From contig DATIZL010000112.1 of assembly GCA_035517115.1 (NCBI GenBank), positions 1 to 22,015 on the forward strand: DNA of 22,015 nt, in the 5' to 3' direction. The notes under the pieces are model-generated. The model was not told the DNA's origin, made no database searches, and saw only the letters and a list, made by a program, of their open reading frames with translations. The DNA comes from Hyphomicrobium_A sp035517115 (GTDB lineage Bacteria; Pseudomonadota; Alphaproteobacteria; Rhizobiales; Hyphomicrobiaceae). The first letter of the stretch is position 1. Each line of letters begins with the position of its first letter. Position numbers and translations under genes: made by a program. Below are positions 15,206 to 22,015 of the stretch, one piece after another.

Positions 15206-16176
15206 CGCACGGCTTCCTCCAGGCCGTAGTCGGCAATCGAGCGCACGCCCTGGTGAAAGCGCAGGCGGCGCACGTACTCGAGCGGGTTCTTGGGGCTGAC
15301 GAGCGCGTCCCTCGGCGTGTTGAGCCAGTCGTAGGCGCGGGTCAGCAGAAAGCGCAGAGCGGCGCCACGCGCCAGCTGCGGCATCGCCTCGCGCTCAGCC
15401 GGGGTGAGCGGGCGCAGCTCCTCGTAGCCGCGCAATAGCGCGCGGCCCTTGGTGATGTTGAACGACAGGTCCTTCTCGAAGCACCAGGCGTTGAGACACA
15501 CGGCGATGTCGTAGGCGAGCGCGTCGTTGCACGCGAAGTAGAAATCGATAAGGCCCGACAGACGGTCGCCGAGGAAAAAGACATTGTCGGGAAAGAGATC
15601 GGCGTGGATGACGCCGGTGGGGAGCCCCTTGGGCCAGTGAGCCTCGAGGCTGCGGAGCTCGCTTCCGATGAGGGGCCCGAGATCGGGCGCAATCTCGTCC
15701 GCCCGGTCGGCGAAGCGCTCGTATAGCGGCCGCCAGCCCGCAAGCCCGAGGGCGTTGGCGCGCTTCAGCGCAAACCCTTGCGCCCCCATGTGCAGCTCCG
15801 CCAGCGCTCGCCCTACGGCCGCGCAGTGGACGGTCGCGGGCCGGCGCACCCAGAACCCCTCCAGGAAGGTGACGAGGGCAGCGGGACGCCCGGCGAGCTC
15901 TTTCAGATTGCGTCCCTCGTTGTCGCGCACGGGCGTGGGGCAGGAGACGCCGCGCGCGGCGAGGTGCTCCATGAGGCCGAGGAAGAAGGGCAGGTCCTCG
16001 CGCGCGGTGCGGCGCTCATAGAGCGTCAGGATGAACGGCCCGCGCGAGGTGTGCACGATGTAGTTGGTGTTCTCCACCCCCTCGGCGATGCCCTTGAAAG
16101 ACAACAGCTCGCCGAGCTCATAGCTGGCGATGAAGGCCGCAAGCTCCTCGTCGCTGACTTCGGTATAGACGGCCAT
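15202..16176 (-). CDS. thrB: Homoserine kinase, ThrB II type (aminoglycoside phosphotransferase fold)
   Basis: This enzyme phosphorylates homoserine to O-phosphohomoserine, the substrate of ThrC. It has 324 residues with the APH/choline-kinase fold used by alphaproteobacterial ThrB, not the GHMP fold of E. coli. It begins MAVYTEVSDEELAAFIASY. It carries the ATP-site segment GVENTNYIVHTSRGPFILTL, the catalytic loop VIHADLFPDNVFF and the metal-binding LIDFYFACND. It starts 28 bases after the ispH stop and overlaps rnhA by 4 bases. The ispH-thrB-rnhA order is familiar in Hyphomicrobiales. Kinases of this fold differ in substrate, but family resemblance and context make homoserine by far the most likely. 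Confidence 0.94.
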   Translation of the reverse strand: MAVYTEVSDEELAAFIASYELGELLSFKGIAEGVENTNYIVHTSRGPFILTLYERRTAREDLPFFLGLMEHLAARGVSCPTPVRDNEGRNLKELAGRPAALVTFLEGFWVRRPATVHCAAVGRALAELHMGAQGFALKRANALGLAGWRPLYERFADRADEIAPDLGPLIGSELRSLEAHWPKGLPTGVIHADLFPDNVFFLGDRLSGLIDFYFACNDALAYDIAVCLNAWCFEKDLSFNITKGRALLRGYEELRPLTPAEREAMPQLARGAALRFLLTRAYDWLNTPRDALVSPKNPLEYVRRLRFHQGVRSIADYGLEEAVR

Positions 16177-16204
16177 GGAAGGTCAGCCTTTCCGGCGGCA
16201 GGCG

Positions 16205-17188
<984 letters not shown>

Positions 17189-17215
17189 CGATCACCGTGT
17201 TTCTCGGCGTCTGTG

Positions 17216-17228
17216 CGCCTTAGGCGCG
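17216..17228. other. Small palindrome in the ispH / lipoprotein divergent gap
   Basis: GCGCC-TTA-GGCGC is a 5-bp inverted repeat with a 3-base centre, 28 bases upstream of the ispH start. It could be an operator half-site pair or chance in GC-rich DNA. Apart from this, the gap 17189-17359 shows nothing I can assign. Confidence 0.25.
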
Positions 17229-17359
17229 TAGAGCCTGGCTGGAGCTCATTTGGGGTGCTAGTTTTGACGCGCGACAATACAGGAAGCCTCCGCCCACGGC
17301 CTAGGGGGTTGGTCCACAAGGACGCGTACGAGGCCGTCGAGGGGCTTGGCCGGGGCGCT

Positions 17360-18019
17360 ATGACGCAATCCGCTAAGATGGCTGCGCGAGCCGGCGCCCG
17401 TATCTGCCTGTGCGCAATACTAGCCTTAACGGCCGGCGGCTGCGGGCTTTCCTCCATCACTTCGGGCCTAGGGTCCAGCATTTTCGGCAGCTCCTCCTCG
17501 ACGCCGGCCCCGCCTCCCGCCGTCAACGAGGAGCAGCTCCTATCGGCCGCCAAGAGCAGCGACACGCCGGTCGCCGCCGGTCCCATCGGCGAGGTTGCCG
17601 CGGGATGTCCGCGCTTGAGCATCTCCCCGCGCGGCAGCAACCTGACGATCTACGAGGACGGGCGCGCCGGCGACGGCCTCGCGATCATGCACCGCGGCGA
17701 GATCACCAAGACCGCACGCGAGTGCCAGCTCGAGCCGGGCCGCGTCACCGTGCGCTACGGCTTCTCGGGCCGCGTGCTGCTGGGGCCGCGCGGCCGCCCC
17801 GGCAACATCACGCTGCCCGTCAACATCCTGGTGACGGATTCCAAGCGCGAGAAGGTGACGACCGACAAGATGACGGTGGCCGTCCCGGTCGCTCTCGACA
17901 ACCCGATCGGATACTTCTCGGCGGTGCGCTCGGTGACCTTCGATGTGCCCGAGGGATCGCGGCCCGGCGAGTTCGAGGTATTCGTCGGCTTCGATCAGAG
18001 CGCGCAAGGGGCCGGCTAG
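17360..18019 (+). CDS. Predicted lipoprotein of unknown function
   Basis: This 219-residue protein has a lipoprotein-type signal sequence: basic residues (K6, R10, R14), a hydrophobic core (about 15-25) and LTAGGC with the lipid-accepting Cys at 28. The lipobox is slightly off consensus (A-G-G-C). A Ser/Pro-rich linker (about 30-52) is followed by a probable beta-rich domain of alternating hydrophobic strands. It contains two further Cys residues (in AAGCPRL and RECQLEP) that could form a disulfide. I do not recognise the family. The ATG at 17360 is chosen because it begins the signal sequence; the frame stays open to 17213 without one. It converges with atpF, 45 bases between stops. Confidence 0.82.
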   Translation: MTQSAKMAARAGARICLCAILALTAGGCGLSSITSGLGSSIFGSSSSTPAPPPAVNEEQLLSAAKSSDTPVAAGPIGEVAAGCPRLSISPRGSNLTIYEDGRAGDGLAIMHRGEITKTARECQLEPGRVTVRYGFSGRVLLGPRGRPGNITLPVNILVTDSKREKVTTDKMTVAVPVALDNPIGYFSAVRSVTFDVPEGSRPGEFEVFVGFDQSAQGAG

Positions 18020-18031
18020 AGGTCAGCCGAC

Positions 18032-18045
18032 CGGCAGCACTGCCG
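18032..18045. other. Small hairpin between the convergent lipoprotein and atpF genes
   Basis: CGGCA and TGCCG pair over 5 bp around GCAC, within the 45-base gap between the two stop codons. There is no T-tract on either strand, so it is at best a weak or factor-assisted termination element. Confidence 0.3.
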
Positions 18046-18064
18046 CATCCGTAATCGCAGAGCG

Positions 18065-18559
18065 CTAGTTCAGCTTGCCGTCGAGATCGCGAATGCTCGA
18101 CTCAATGAGCGTGTTCGCCGTCTGCCCGGTCGTGCGCGACTTTAGGATTTTCTCCGCCGCCGCGATCGCGTGATCGACCGCGGACGCGCGCACCTCCGCC
18201 AGCGCCTGGGCCTCGGCGCGCGCGATCTTCTCCTCCGCGAGCCGGGTACGGCGTTCCACCGACTCCGTGAGGTTCTTGCGCGTCTCGGCGGCGAGCGCCT
18301 CGCTCTCGCGCTTGGCCTGCTCGAGGATCGACTTGGCTTCCTCTTCGGCCTGGCGGCTCTTGCGCTGGTAGTCGTTGAGCAGCGATTGCGCTTCGTCGCG
18401 CAGCCGGCGCGCCTCGTCGAGCTCGTGGCGGATCGCCGCGGCGCGGGCGTCGAGCGACTTTCCGACCATCCCTGGCACTTTGTAGTAGACGAGCAGCCCG
18501 ATGAACGCGAAGAACGCGATCATCACCCAGAAGACGGGATCGGACGGATCGAAAAGCAT
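18065..18559 (-). CDS. atpF: ATP synthase F0 subunit b
   Basis: This is a peripheral stalk subunit linking the membrane sector to F1. It has 164 residues with one N-terminal helix (about 9-29: PVFWVMIAFFAFIGLLVYY) and then a long charged helix rich in E, R, K and A, suited to the right-handed coiled coil with b'. It is the last gene of atpI-atpB-atpE-atpF'-atpF and starts 7 bases after the b' stop, with GAGGA before its ATG. It is assigned as b rather than b' from its shorter N-terminus and last position, which is the usual alphaproteobacterial order. No F1 genes follow; those are normally in a separate operon in this group. Confidence 0.95.
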   Translation of the reverse strand: MLFDPSDPVFWVMIAFFAFIGLLVYYKVPGMVGKSLDARAAAIRHELDEARRLRDEAQSLLNDYQRKSRQAEEEAKSILEQAKRESEALAAETRKNLTESVERRTRLAEEKIARAEAQALAEVRASAVDHAIAAAEKILKSRTTGQTANTLIESSIRDLDGKLN

Positions 18560-18566
18560 AAGGTCC

Positions 18567-19124
18567 TCACTCGGCGGCGGGTTGAAGCACCTTCTTTATC
18601 TCGGCGGGGCTCACATCCTCGCCCAGAAGCTTGCTGACGACCGCGCTCGCGGTCTCCGCCGCAATCTCGTTCACGCTCGAGAGCGCCTTGGTCTTGGTGG
18701 CGGCGATGCGCGCCTCCGCATCGGCGAGCTTGGCCGAAAGATGCCCCTCGACCGACGCCCGCTCCTTGTCGGTCTCGGTGGCGAGCTTGTCGCGCATGTC
18801 CTTCGCCATGGAGGAGGCCTTCGCCCGCGCCTCGGCAAGCGCGCGCTCATAGGCGGCGAGCGCCGCATCCGTCTCCTTCTTGAAGCGCTCAGCGGCGTCG
18901 AGGTCGCGCTGCACCCGGTCGCGGCGCTCCTCGATCACCTCGCCGATGCGCGGCAGCGCCACGCGGGCGAGAATGAAGTAGAGGACGACGAAGGTGATCG
19001 CGAGCCAGATGAGCTGCGGCGCAAAGTCGGCAGGGTTGAGCTGCGGCAGCCCTCCTGACTTTCCCTCCGCCGCTGTCTCGGCGGCGGCTGCCGCCAGGAC
19101 CAACGCGGGGATCGCTGCGATCAT
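18567..19124 (-). CDS. atpF': ATP synthase F0 subunit b'
   Basis: This is the second peripheral-stalk subunit and pairs with b. It has 185 residues: an N-terminal hydrophobic, signal-like stretch and Ala/Gly-rich leader (about 1-28), then a membrane helix (FAPQLIWLAITFVVLYFILAR, about 33-53) and a long charged coiled-coil helix. The LPQLNPADFAPQLIWLAITF run is typical of alphaproteobacterial and cyanobacterial b'. GGAGG sits about 6 bases before the ATG. It lies 40 bases downstream of atpE and 7 bases before atpF. The symbol atpG is also used for b' in some genomes, where it can be confused with the gamma subunit. Confidence 0.94.
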   Translation of the reverse strand: MIAAIPALVLAAAAAETAAEGKSGGLPQLNPADFAPQLIWLAITFVVLYFILARVALPRIGEVIEERRDRVQRDLDAAERFKKETDAALAAYERALAEARAKASSMAKDMRDKLATETDKERASVEGHLSAKLADAEARIAATKTKALSSVNEIAAETASAVVSKLLGEDVSPAEIKKVLQPAAE

Positions 19125-19164
19125 GGCGTCCTCCTCGCGCGGGGTTGAGCCCCTTCTTTAGAGA

Positions 19165-19389
19165 TCAGCCGAACAGGATGATGAGCGCGATCAGCAGGCC
19201 GAAGAGGCCGGTCGCCTCGGCGAGCGCGAAGCCGATCAGCAGGTTGGTGAACTGGGCCGGGGCGGCCGACGGGTTGCGCATGGCGCCCGACAGGTAGTTG
19301 CCGAAGATATTGCCGATGCCGACACCAGCACCAATGAGCGCCGAGCAGGCAAGGCCGGCGCCAATCATCTTCGCTGCTGCTAACTCCAT
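19165..19389 (-). CDS. atpE: ATP synthase F0 subunit c (proteolipid)
   Basis: This is the ring-forming rotor subunit, a 74-residue helical hairpin. The first helix has the glycine-rich packing motif GAGVGIGNIFG, the polar loop is R38-N39-P40, and the second helix carries the proton-binding E58 in FALAEATGLFGLL. The surrounding residues suggest a proton-type ring, with no sodium-site pattern noticed. The ribosome site AAGGGAG lies about 8 bases before the ATG, stronger than at neighbouring genes, consistent with the many copies of c needed per complex. It sits between atpB and atpF', with a 68-base gap after atpB. Confidence 0.97.
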   Translation of the reverse strand: MELAAAKMIGAGLACSALIGAGVGIGNIFGNYLSGAMRNPSAAPAQFTNLLIGFALAEATGLFGLLIALIILFG

Positions 19390-19457
19390 CGTAGTCTCTC
19401 CCTTGTGTGATCGTGCAATTCCAAAAAGGTGACGGCTCGACCGCTTCTCTAGAGGCC

Positions 19458-20210
19458 TCAGTGGTGCATGTGAAGCGCGTCGTTCAAGTAAATGCAGGTC
19501 AGCACCGTGAAGATGAGCGCCTGCAGGAAGGCGACCAGGAATTCCAGGCCCGTGAAGGCCACGAGGAACGCCAGGGGGGCCCAGCCGCCGATGAGCCCGA
19601 GGCCGATGACGAAGCCCGCGAACACCTTCAGCATCGTGTGGCCGGCCATCATGTTGGCGAAGAGGCGCACCGAGTGGCTGATCGGGCGGATGAGGTAGGA
19701 GATGAGCTCGATCGGTATGATGATGGGCATCAGCCAGATGGGGATGCCGGACGGCACGAACAGGCGCAGATAACCGAACCCGTGGCGCACAAAGCCGATG
19801 AGGGTGACCGTGATCCAGACCATCGACGCGAAGGCGAAGGTCACGATGATGTGGCTCGTCACGGTGAAGGAGTGCGGGATCATCCCAAGCAGGTTGAGCG
19901 TCAGGATGAAAATGAAGATCGTGAACACCCACGGGAAGTACTTCATGCCTTCCTCGCCGAGGTTCTCGCGCACCATGTTGGCGATGTACTCGTAGGAGAG
20001 CTCGGCCATCGACTGGAAGCGGCTCGGCACGAGCGCGCGGCGCCCCATGGCGAAGATCAGGAAGCTGGTGATCAGCACCACCGCGATCACCATATAGAGG
20101 GAGGCATTCGTGAAAGAGGCGTCATACCCGAAGATCTCGATCGGGATGAGCCGCTTGATCTCGAATTGTGCCATGGGGCTGTGATGAGCCCCTTCCGCGC
20201 CTGCAGCCAA
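19458..20210 (-). CDS. atpB: ATP synthase F0 subunit a
   Basis: This is the stator channel subunit that carries protons to and from the c ring. It has 250 residues with five to six helices. The essential arginine lies in SHSVRLFANMMAGHTMLKV. LNLLGMIPHSFTVTSH and the C-terminal AFLQALIFTVLTCIYLNDALHMHH are also typical. No ATG gives a full N-terminus. I choose TTG at 20210 because AGGGG lies exactly 8 bases upstream and it yields an MAAGAEGAHH-type beginning. A TTG at 20216 (252 residues) is too near that site, and the ATG at 20174 would remove 12 residues. The start is 11 bases after the atpI stop. Confidence 0.94.
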   Translation of the reverse strand: MAAGAEGAHHSPMAQFEIKRLIPIEIFGYDASFTNASLYMVIAVVLITSFLIFAMGRRALVPSRFQSMAELSYEYIANMVRENLGEEGMKYFPWVFTIFIFILTLNLLGMIPHSFTVTSHIIVTFAFASMVWITVTLIGFVRHGFGYLRLFVPSGIPIWLMPIIIPIELISYLIRPISHSVRLFANMMAGHTMLKVFAGFVIGLGLIGGWAPLAFLVAFTGLEFLVAFLQALIFTVLTCIYLNDALHMHH

Positions 20211-20218
20211 CGTCAAAT

Positions 20219-20223
20219 CCCCT
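20219..20223 (-). promoter_or_regulatory. Ribosome binding site deciding the atpB TTG start
   Basis: AGGGG on the minus strand overlaps the last bases of the atpI stop codon and lies 8 bases before the TTG at 20210. This suggests that atpB translation is partly coupled to termination on atpI. Confidence 0.6.
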
Positions 20224-20629
20224 ACCGATCGTCGTCGTCGTCGTTCGCCACCGAGGGCGTCGCAAGCTGGGCCGCCGCAGCCTCATCCTGCGCCTTTTGT
20301 GCGGCTCGGATCACGTTCAAGAGCCCGGCGGCAAAGCCGAGGGCCACGAACAGGACCAGAAGCCAGGGCGCTGTCCCAAACTGGCGGTCAAGCGCCCAAC
20401 CGATAAAGCCTCCCACGCCGACGCCGGCGATCAGCTCGGCGACGAAGCGGAAGGCCCTGGCAAATGCCTCGCCGCGGGCCCGCTCGTCGCCCGCTTGGGG
20501 CGGCGCGCGGCGCGCTTTAGCCTCTTCCAGCCGCTTCCCGATTGAGTCGGAGCGTTTGCGAAAAGCCTCGCGCTGCTCGGGGCTTATCTCGCCACGTGCG
20601 GGGCCGTTGCCCTTCCCTGCGGCTGACAT
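20222..20629 (-). CDS. atpI: AtpI family protein (F0F1 ATP synthase assembly protein I)
   Basis: This 135-residue protein is the first gene of the F0 operon. It has a charged hydrophilic N-terminus (about 1-55), two membrane helices (about 60-78 and 85-106) separated by a short WALDRQFGTAPW loop, and a C-terminus ending in an Asp-rich DDDDDR. This is the AtpI layout. Homologues assist c-ring assembly or Mg2+ uptake for the synthase, but they are not part of the finished complex. No good Shine-Dalgarno sequence is seen before the ATG. It is expressed from the promoter at 20693-20721 with a leader of roughly 57 bases. Confidence 0.9.
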   Translation of the reverse strand: MSAAGKGNGPARGEISPEQREAFRKRSDSIGKRLEEAKARRAPPQAGDERARGEAFARAFRFVAELIAGVGVGGFIGWALDRQFGTAPWLLVLFVALGFAAGLLNVIRAAQKAQDEAAAAQLATPSVANDDDDDR

Positions 20630-20692
20630 GGCGGGTACCGGCTCGATCGCGACTTCGAGGCCACCAAACGGCGGGCTTTATCAACGGCGCGC

Positions 20693-20721
20693 ACCATAGT
20701 GACGCCCCCTAGGGGTGTCAA
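20693..20721 (-). promoter_or_regulatory. Sigma-70 type promoter of the atpIBEF'F operon
   Basis: On the minus strand, a perfect -35 TTGACA (20716-20721) and a -10 TATGGT (20693-20698) are exactly 17 bases apart. Start of transcription is predicted near 20686, about 57 bases before the atpI ATG. The spacer contains the perfect 10-bp palindrome CCCCTAGGGG at about 20706-20715. Confidence 0.75.
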
Positions 20722-20878
20722 GAAACCGCCGGAAAGCTCGCCAGTACTGTCAAAACGTCGCGTAGCGAACCCTGACCTGAGCCAGGGCCATGCCAGGTTT
20801 TCTACGGGGCTGATAGAGTTGCCGGAGCTGCGGCAAGGCAACGCAAACGCTGACCGTCGCGCGGGTTCCGGAGGCGAC

Positions 20879-22015
20879 ATGCGTCCCGTCCAGGTGCAGC
20901 TCAACTACCTGGCCCAGTTCTTCGATGCCTGCTGGGTGCTGCGCGCCCCGCTGATCACGTCGCTGTTTGCCTTCACCGCGCTCAGCCTGCCGCTGCAGAC
21001 GCATGAAGTCTATCGCGTGCTCGCCGATGATTTCCAAAACCAGCACTGGCAGGTCGCGTTCGGCTTTGTGGCATTGCTCATCGCCAGCGGCTTCATCTGG
21101 CACTGCGGCCGGCAGGCCACGCACATCGAGCGCCAGGAGTCGCTCGCCGAGGCGAACATCGAGGGCACGCTCCTGCGCTGGATGCCGCGGCTGCTGGCGG
21201 CGCTCGTGCCCCTTGGCGCCGCGTTCGGGCTCTATTCGACGATCACAGAGGCGCGCACGACCGCCTCCCTCGTCAAGAGCGTGGCCGACAAACAGAGCTG
21301 GCCGGAGCTCAACGACGTCTACAAGCTGATCGAGGTGTCGCCGGCACGGCTGTGGATCGCCACGTTCATTTGCCTGGGGCTCGTCGCCGTCGTGCTGCTC
21401 GCCACCATTTTCCGCACGCGCGGCAAGAGCTGGAAGTACACGAGCCCGGGACGCTGGCTCATCGGCAAGGAGACGACGGGCTCGTGCGCCGCGATCGTAG
21501 GTGTATGCGTCGCCCTGTTCTCGATCGCGCCGCCCGTGCTGGCGCAATCGATCGGCGTGGTGGCGATCTTCGCGCTGTTCCTGATCGTGCTCGTGGTCGT
21601 CTTGAGCAATCTGCTCCTGCTCGGCGACCGCATCGGCATCCCGCTGATCTGGCTCCTGATCGCGGGAGCGTTCTTCCTCAACGCCAGCGAGTGGAACGAC
21701 AACCACAAGGTTCCGCTCATGCGGCACAAGCGTGATCCCGAAGCAACCAACGACGTCGGGCGCTCCTTCGCGCAGTGGTTCCACTCGCGCGCCGATAGCG
21801 ACTACTACGAGAAGAGCAACGAGCCCTATCCGGTCTTCATCGTCGCGGCCGCGGGCGGGGGCGCGTACTCTGCGCACTACACGGCAACTTTTCTCGCGCG
21901 CATACAGGATAGTTGCCCGAACTTCGCCCAGCATGTGTTCGCCATCAGCGGCGTCTCCGGGGGCAGTGTAGGCGCCTCGCTGTTCGCAGGCCTGGCGAAG
22001 CTCAAAGCGCGCAAC
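20879..22015 (+). CDS. Multi-pass membrane protein with patatin-like phospholipase domain, truncated by window end
   Basis: The frame runs open from ATG 20879 to the last base (379 codons seen). GGAGG lies about 4 bases before the ATG. About seven hydrophobic helices (near residues 22-39, 58-76, 102-120, 157-178, 202-221, 225-248 and 252-268) precede a soluble part. A patatin-type acyl hydrolase then begins at PVFIVAAAGGGAYSA, with the oxyanion glycines G326-G328. The nucleophile elbow GVSGGS follows, with S360 as the likely catalytic serine. The catalytic Asp (DG motif) lies beyond the window. It is probably an integral-membrane lipase acting on phospholipids, but no substrate can be named. 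It is divergent from the atp operon across 249 bases. Confidence 0.85.
   Translation, partial: MRPVQVQLNYLAQFFDACWVLRAPLITSLFAFTALSLPLQTHEVYRVLADDFQNQHWQVAFGFVALLIASGFIWHCGRQATHIERQESLAEANIEGTLLRWMPRLLAALVPLGAAFGLYSTITEARTTASLVKSVADKQSWPELNDVYKLIEVSPARLWIATFICLGLVAVVLLATIFRTRGKSWKYTSPGRWLIGKETTGSCAAIVGVCVALFSIAPPVLAQSIGVVAIFALFLIVLVVVLSNLLLLGDRIGIPLIWLLIAGAFFLNASEWNDNHKVPLMRHKRDPEATNDVGRSFAQWFHSRADSDYYEKSNEPYPVFIVAAAGGGAYSAHYTATFLARIQDSCPNFAQHVFAISGVSGGSVGASLFAGLAKLKARN

Noticed and set aside
18065..20629. Missing F1 genes in the ATP synthase operon, considered as a possible truncated or alternative synthase
   Set aside because: Alphaproteobacteria normally keep F0 and F1 genes in separate operons, and all F0 subunits here have intact key residues.
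19407..20699. 430-codon plus-strand frame opposite atpB and atpI
   Set aside because: Antisense to two conserved membrane genes; the composition is the complement of their hydrophobic codons (rich in E, D, H, R).
20750..21934. 394-codon minus-strand frame opposite the patatin-like gene
   Set aside because: The plus-strand frame has helices, catalytic motifs and a ribosome site; the minus frame has none.

Overview
The window is GC-rich, gene-dense bacterial chromosome. Gene content and order point to an alphaproteobacterium, probably of the order Hyphomicrobiales (Rhizobiales). The main indicators are the aa3 cytochrome oxidase cluster ctaD-ctaB-coxF-ctaG-ctaE followed by DUF983 and SURF1, an F0-only ATP synthase operon with paired b' and b subunits, and the thrC / M16 peptidase / GNAT / EAL series. 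Genus cannot be fixed from the sequence alone. I see no tRNA, rRNA, CRISPR array, insertion sequence or phage gene, and composition looks even throughout.

Layout. (1) 1-5002, plus strand: the end of ctaD, then ctaB, a 54-residue CoxF-like membrane protein, ctaG and ctaE, closed by a good intrinsic terminator. DUF983 and SURF1 follow. These genes supply oxidase subunits I and III, heme O synthesis, copper delivery to CuB and general oxidase assembly. (2) 5147-12513, plus strand: thrC, an M16 zinc peptidase, a GNAT acetyltransferase and a 1351-residue membrane c-di-GMP protein. Two of the three junctions are 4-base ATGA overlaps. (3) 12564-14720: yqgE on the minus strand, divergent from a plus-strand pair made of a stand-alone DsbD N-terminal-domain protein and a Prx5-type peroxiredoxin. 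(4) 14729-17188, minus strand: ispH-thrB-rnhA, tightly packed. (5) 17360-18019, plus strand: a small lipoprotein of unknown function. (6) 18065-20629, minus strand: atpI-atpB-atpE-atpF'-atpF (F0 only), behind a clear sigma-70 type promoter. (7) 20879 to the right edge, plus strand: a multi-pass membrane protein joined to a patatin-like lipase domain, cut off by the window end.

How the genes work together. The cox cluster builds the terminal oxidase that generates proton motive force, and the atp operon encodes the membrane sector that spends it. ThrB and ThrC are consecutive steps of threonine synthesis but sit in separate operons about 9 kb apart. The DsbD-like protein and peroxiredoxin suggest a small redox pair. 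Most of the window is conserved core genome. I found no convincing new multi-gene system. The most unusual items are the 7TM-PAS-GGDEF-EAL protein with a degenerate GGDEF site and a roughly 370-residue Pro/Ala-rich tail, the 7TM-patatin protein at the right edge, the palindrome inside the atp promoter spacer, and the uncharacterised lipoprotein.
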